From Chrysoperla carnea (taxonomy: Eukaryota; Arthropoda; Insecta; Neuroptera; Chrysopidae), in the NCBI RefSeq assembly GCF_905475395.1, contig NC_058342.1, forward strand, positions 20,866,640 through 20,930,639: a stretch of 64,000 nucleotides of DNA, in the 5' to 3' direction. The translations under genes were made by a program, and so were the position numbers. Under the pieces are notes generated by a model. The model did not search any database, was not told where the DNA came from, and was given only the letters and a program-made list of their open reading frames with translations. Of the stretch, positions 62,819 to 64,000 are shown one piece after another (within the stretch, counting starts at the first letter, position 1; each line of letters begins with the position of its first letter).

Positions 62819-64000
62819 ATATAATCACTATTTTTAATACAGTTTGATTTTTTTCACCACTTTTCTACGAAATTTATTGTTTGTTGTTTTTAGCTACGGG
62901 TACAGGGTAGCCAAGGGCTATGGTAACTACGGAAACGGAATTCCTCACGAGTCGAGCTAGTTATTGTCATATTATCACAAAAACTAAACGACTTAAACGA
63001 CTTGATACGTTTTTATCATGATCTGCTGATCTCGATTCTCTGCTACAATACGAAGTATCTTTTTTTTATTTATATATTGTATGTCTATGTATAAATATAA
63101 ATACAGGGCTATTCAAAATTAGTGATTGTTACATAGTACCACATTTGAAAATCCATTAATTCAATTAAAATAACTTCTCGATCTTTTTTTATGTTTATAC
63201 CAAAAATTCCCTAAATGTTTTTGTAGTCTCATAATTATTCGAAAAATCAAAAAACCCTTTTTTGCATTATATTCTGATTAAAAAAAAAAAGAAATCATTA
63301 AAGTAAATCGAAATAAAGCACGGAGATTTTATGGTTAAGAATTAAAATAGACCCAAGTAATAGTGGTTGGGTTTAGTTTGTCGACTATAAAGGAGTTAGT
63401 TGGGTTCTGAAGTTTTAAGCCCTTTCGTTCAAAAATCGGACACTATTACAGAAATTTTTTTCGGTCTATTTTTTCCTAAATCCATATATAATATATACGT
63501 TTCGGGATATCGATGAAGAATCAACGTCTTCAAAAGTGAATTATACTCAAATTTTTTTAAATCATTTTCCCTGATCGACATTAAAATTCCCAACTTTATC
63601 AAAATCTCAAAATCCCTTGACATTTTCAAGTTTTCCAAGTCAAATGAAGGCTACCTTGATAGCGATAGTGTTAACCAATAGCGAAAACAAAAATTTAAAA
63701 TTAAATAAAGTAGGATAACCCCCTCCCCCTTTCTGAATTTTTCCTGATATTTTTTTTTTTAAATAAAACATTCTCAAAATAAAAGATACTTAAATGTTCT
63801 CTTGAGTTGTTTTTCTAGATTAGGTCAGATAAGCAATCAGTATACTAAAATAAATATAAAAGTTTGAAAAAAAGCGGGAACTTGAAAGTTTTATTTGTAT
63901 ACGTCTTGATATTGATATCTGCATGACTCATTTTCACTATGAATGAAAATTTTTCTCTGTCTAACTTTAATAAAAGAAAGGAAATTAATGGTAATTAACT
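62819..64000. other. AT-rich end of window, no recognised gene
   Basis: Contains a TTCCCTGA/AAATTCCC dispersed-repeat phrase near 63560-63620, shared with 13390-13460 and 23210-23290, and an ACAGGGCTATTCAAAATTAG phrase near 63103. No coding frame is supported. Confidence 0.35.

Overview
The window is AT-rich insect nuclear DNA. Genes are split by GT-AG introns of up to 6.3 kb, and the rest is dominated by DNA-transposon debris, fold-back elements and broken non-LTR retrotransposons. Gene models are assembled here from exon translations and splice consensus. The order of insect is not resolved from sequence alone.

Layout: (1) 1-3734, plus strand: the 3' four exons of a large coiled-coil protein, possibly SOGA/MTCL-like, whose 5' part lies outside the window. 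(2) 3735-16970: gene-poor repeat territory, including a nested array of about 520-bp inverted units (4190-8070), two simple fold-back elements and a fold-back carrying a LINE fragment. (3) 16971-25254, minus strand: a complete protein kinase CK2 alpha gene in four coding exons, with MITEs and two kinds of LINE remnant in its introns. (4) 25255-33152: repeats, including a decayed DNA transposon. (5) 33153-34406, minus strand: an intronless RNF220-type RING E3 ligase. (6) 34407-41400: repeats, including a 922-bp internally deleted mariner-like element with intact ends. (7) 41467-44426, minus strand: one 2.96-kb exon coding for a Lys/Gln/Pro/Glu 12-residue repeat protein with no methionine in its frame; its first exon is not found. 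(8) 46373-60621, minus strand: glycogenin in six visible exons, with an extraordinary 425-codon His/Asn-rich linker exon; the start-codon exon is not found. (9) 60622-64000: glycogenin upstream region with a hAT-type MITE flanked by a perfect 8-bp target duplication and a possible hAT transposase relic.

The genes are ordinary cellular genes and show no sign of working as a cluster: signalling kinase (CK2 alpha), ubiquitin ligase (RNF220), glycogen priming (glycogenin), a coiled-coil protein and a low-complexity protein that may be secreted. The most unusual items are the histidine heptad repeat inserted between the catalytic domain and the glycogen-synthase-binding tail of glycogenin, the methionine-free 12-mer repeat protein, and the nested inverted-unit array.
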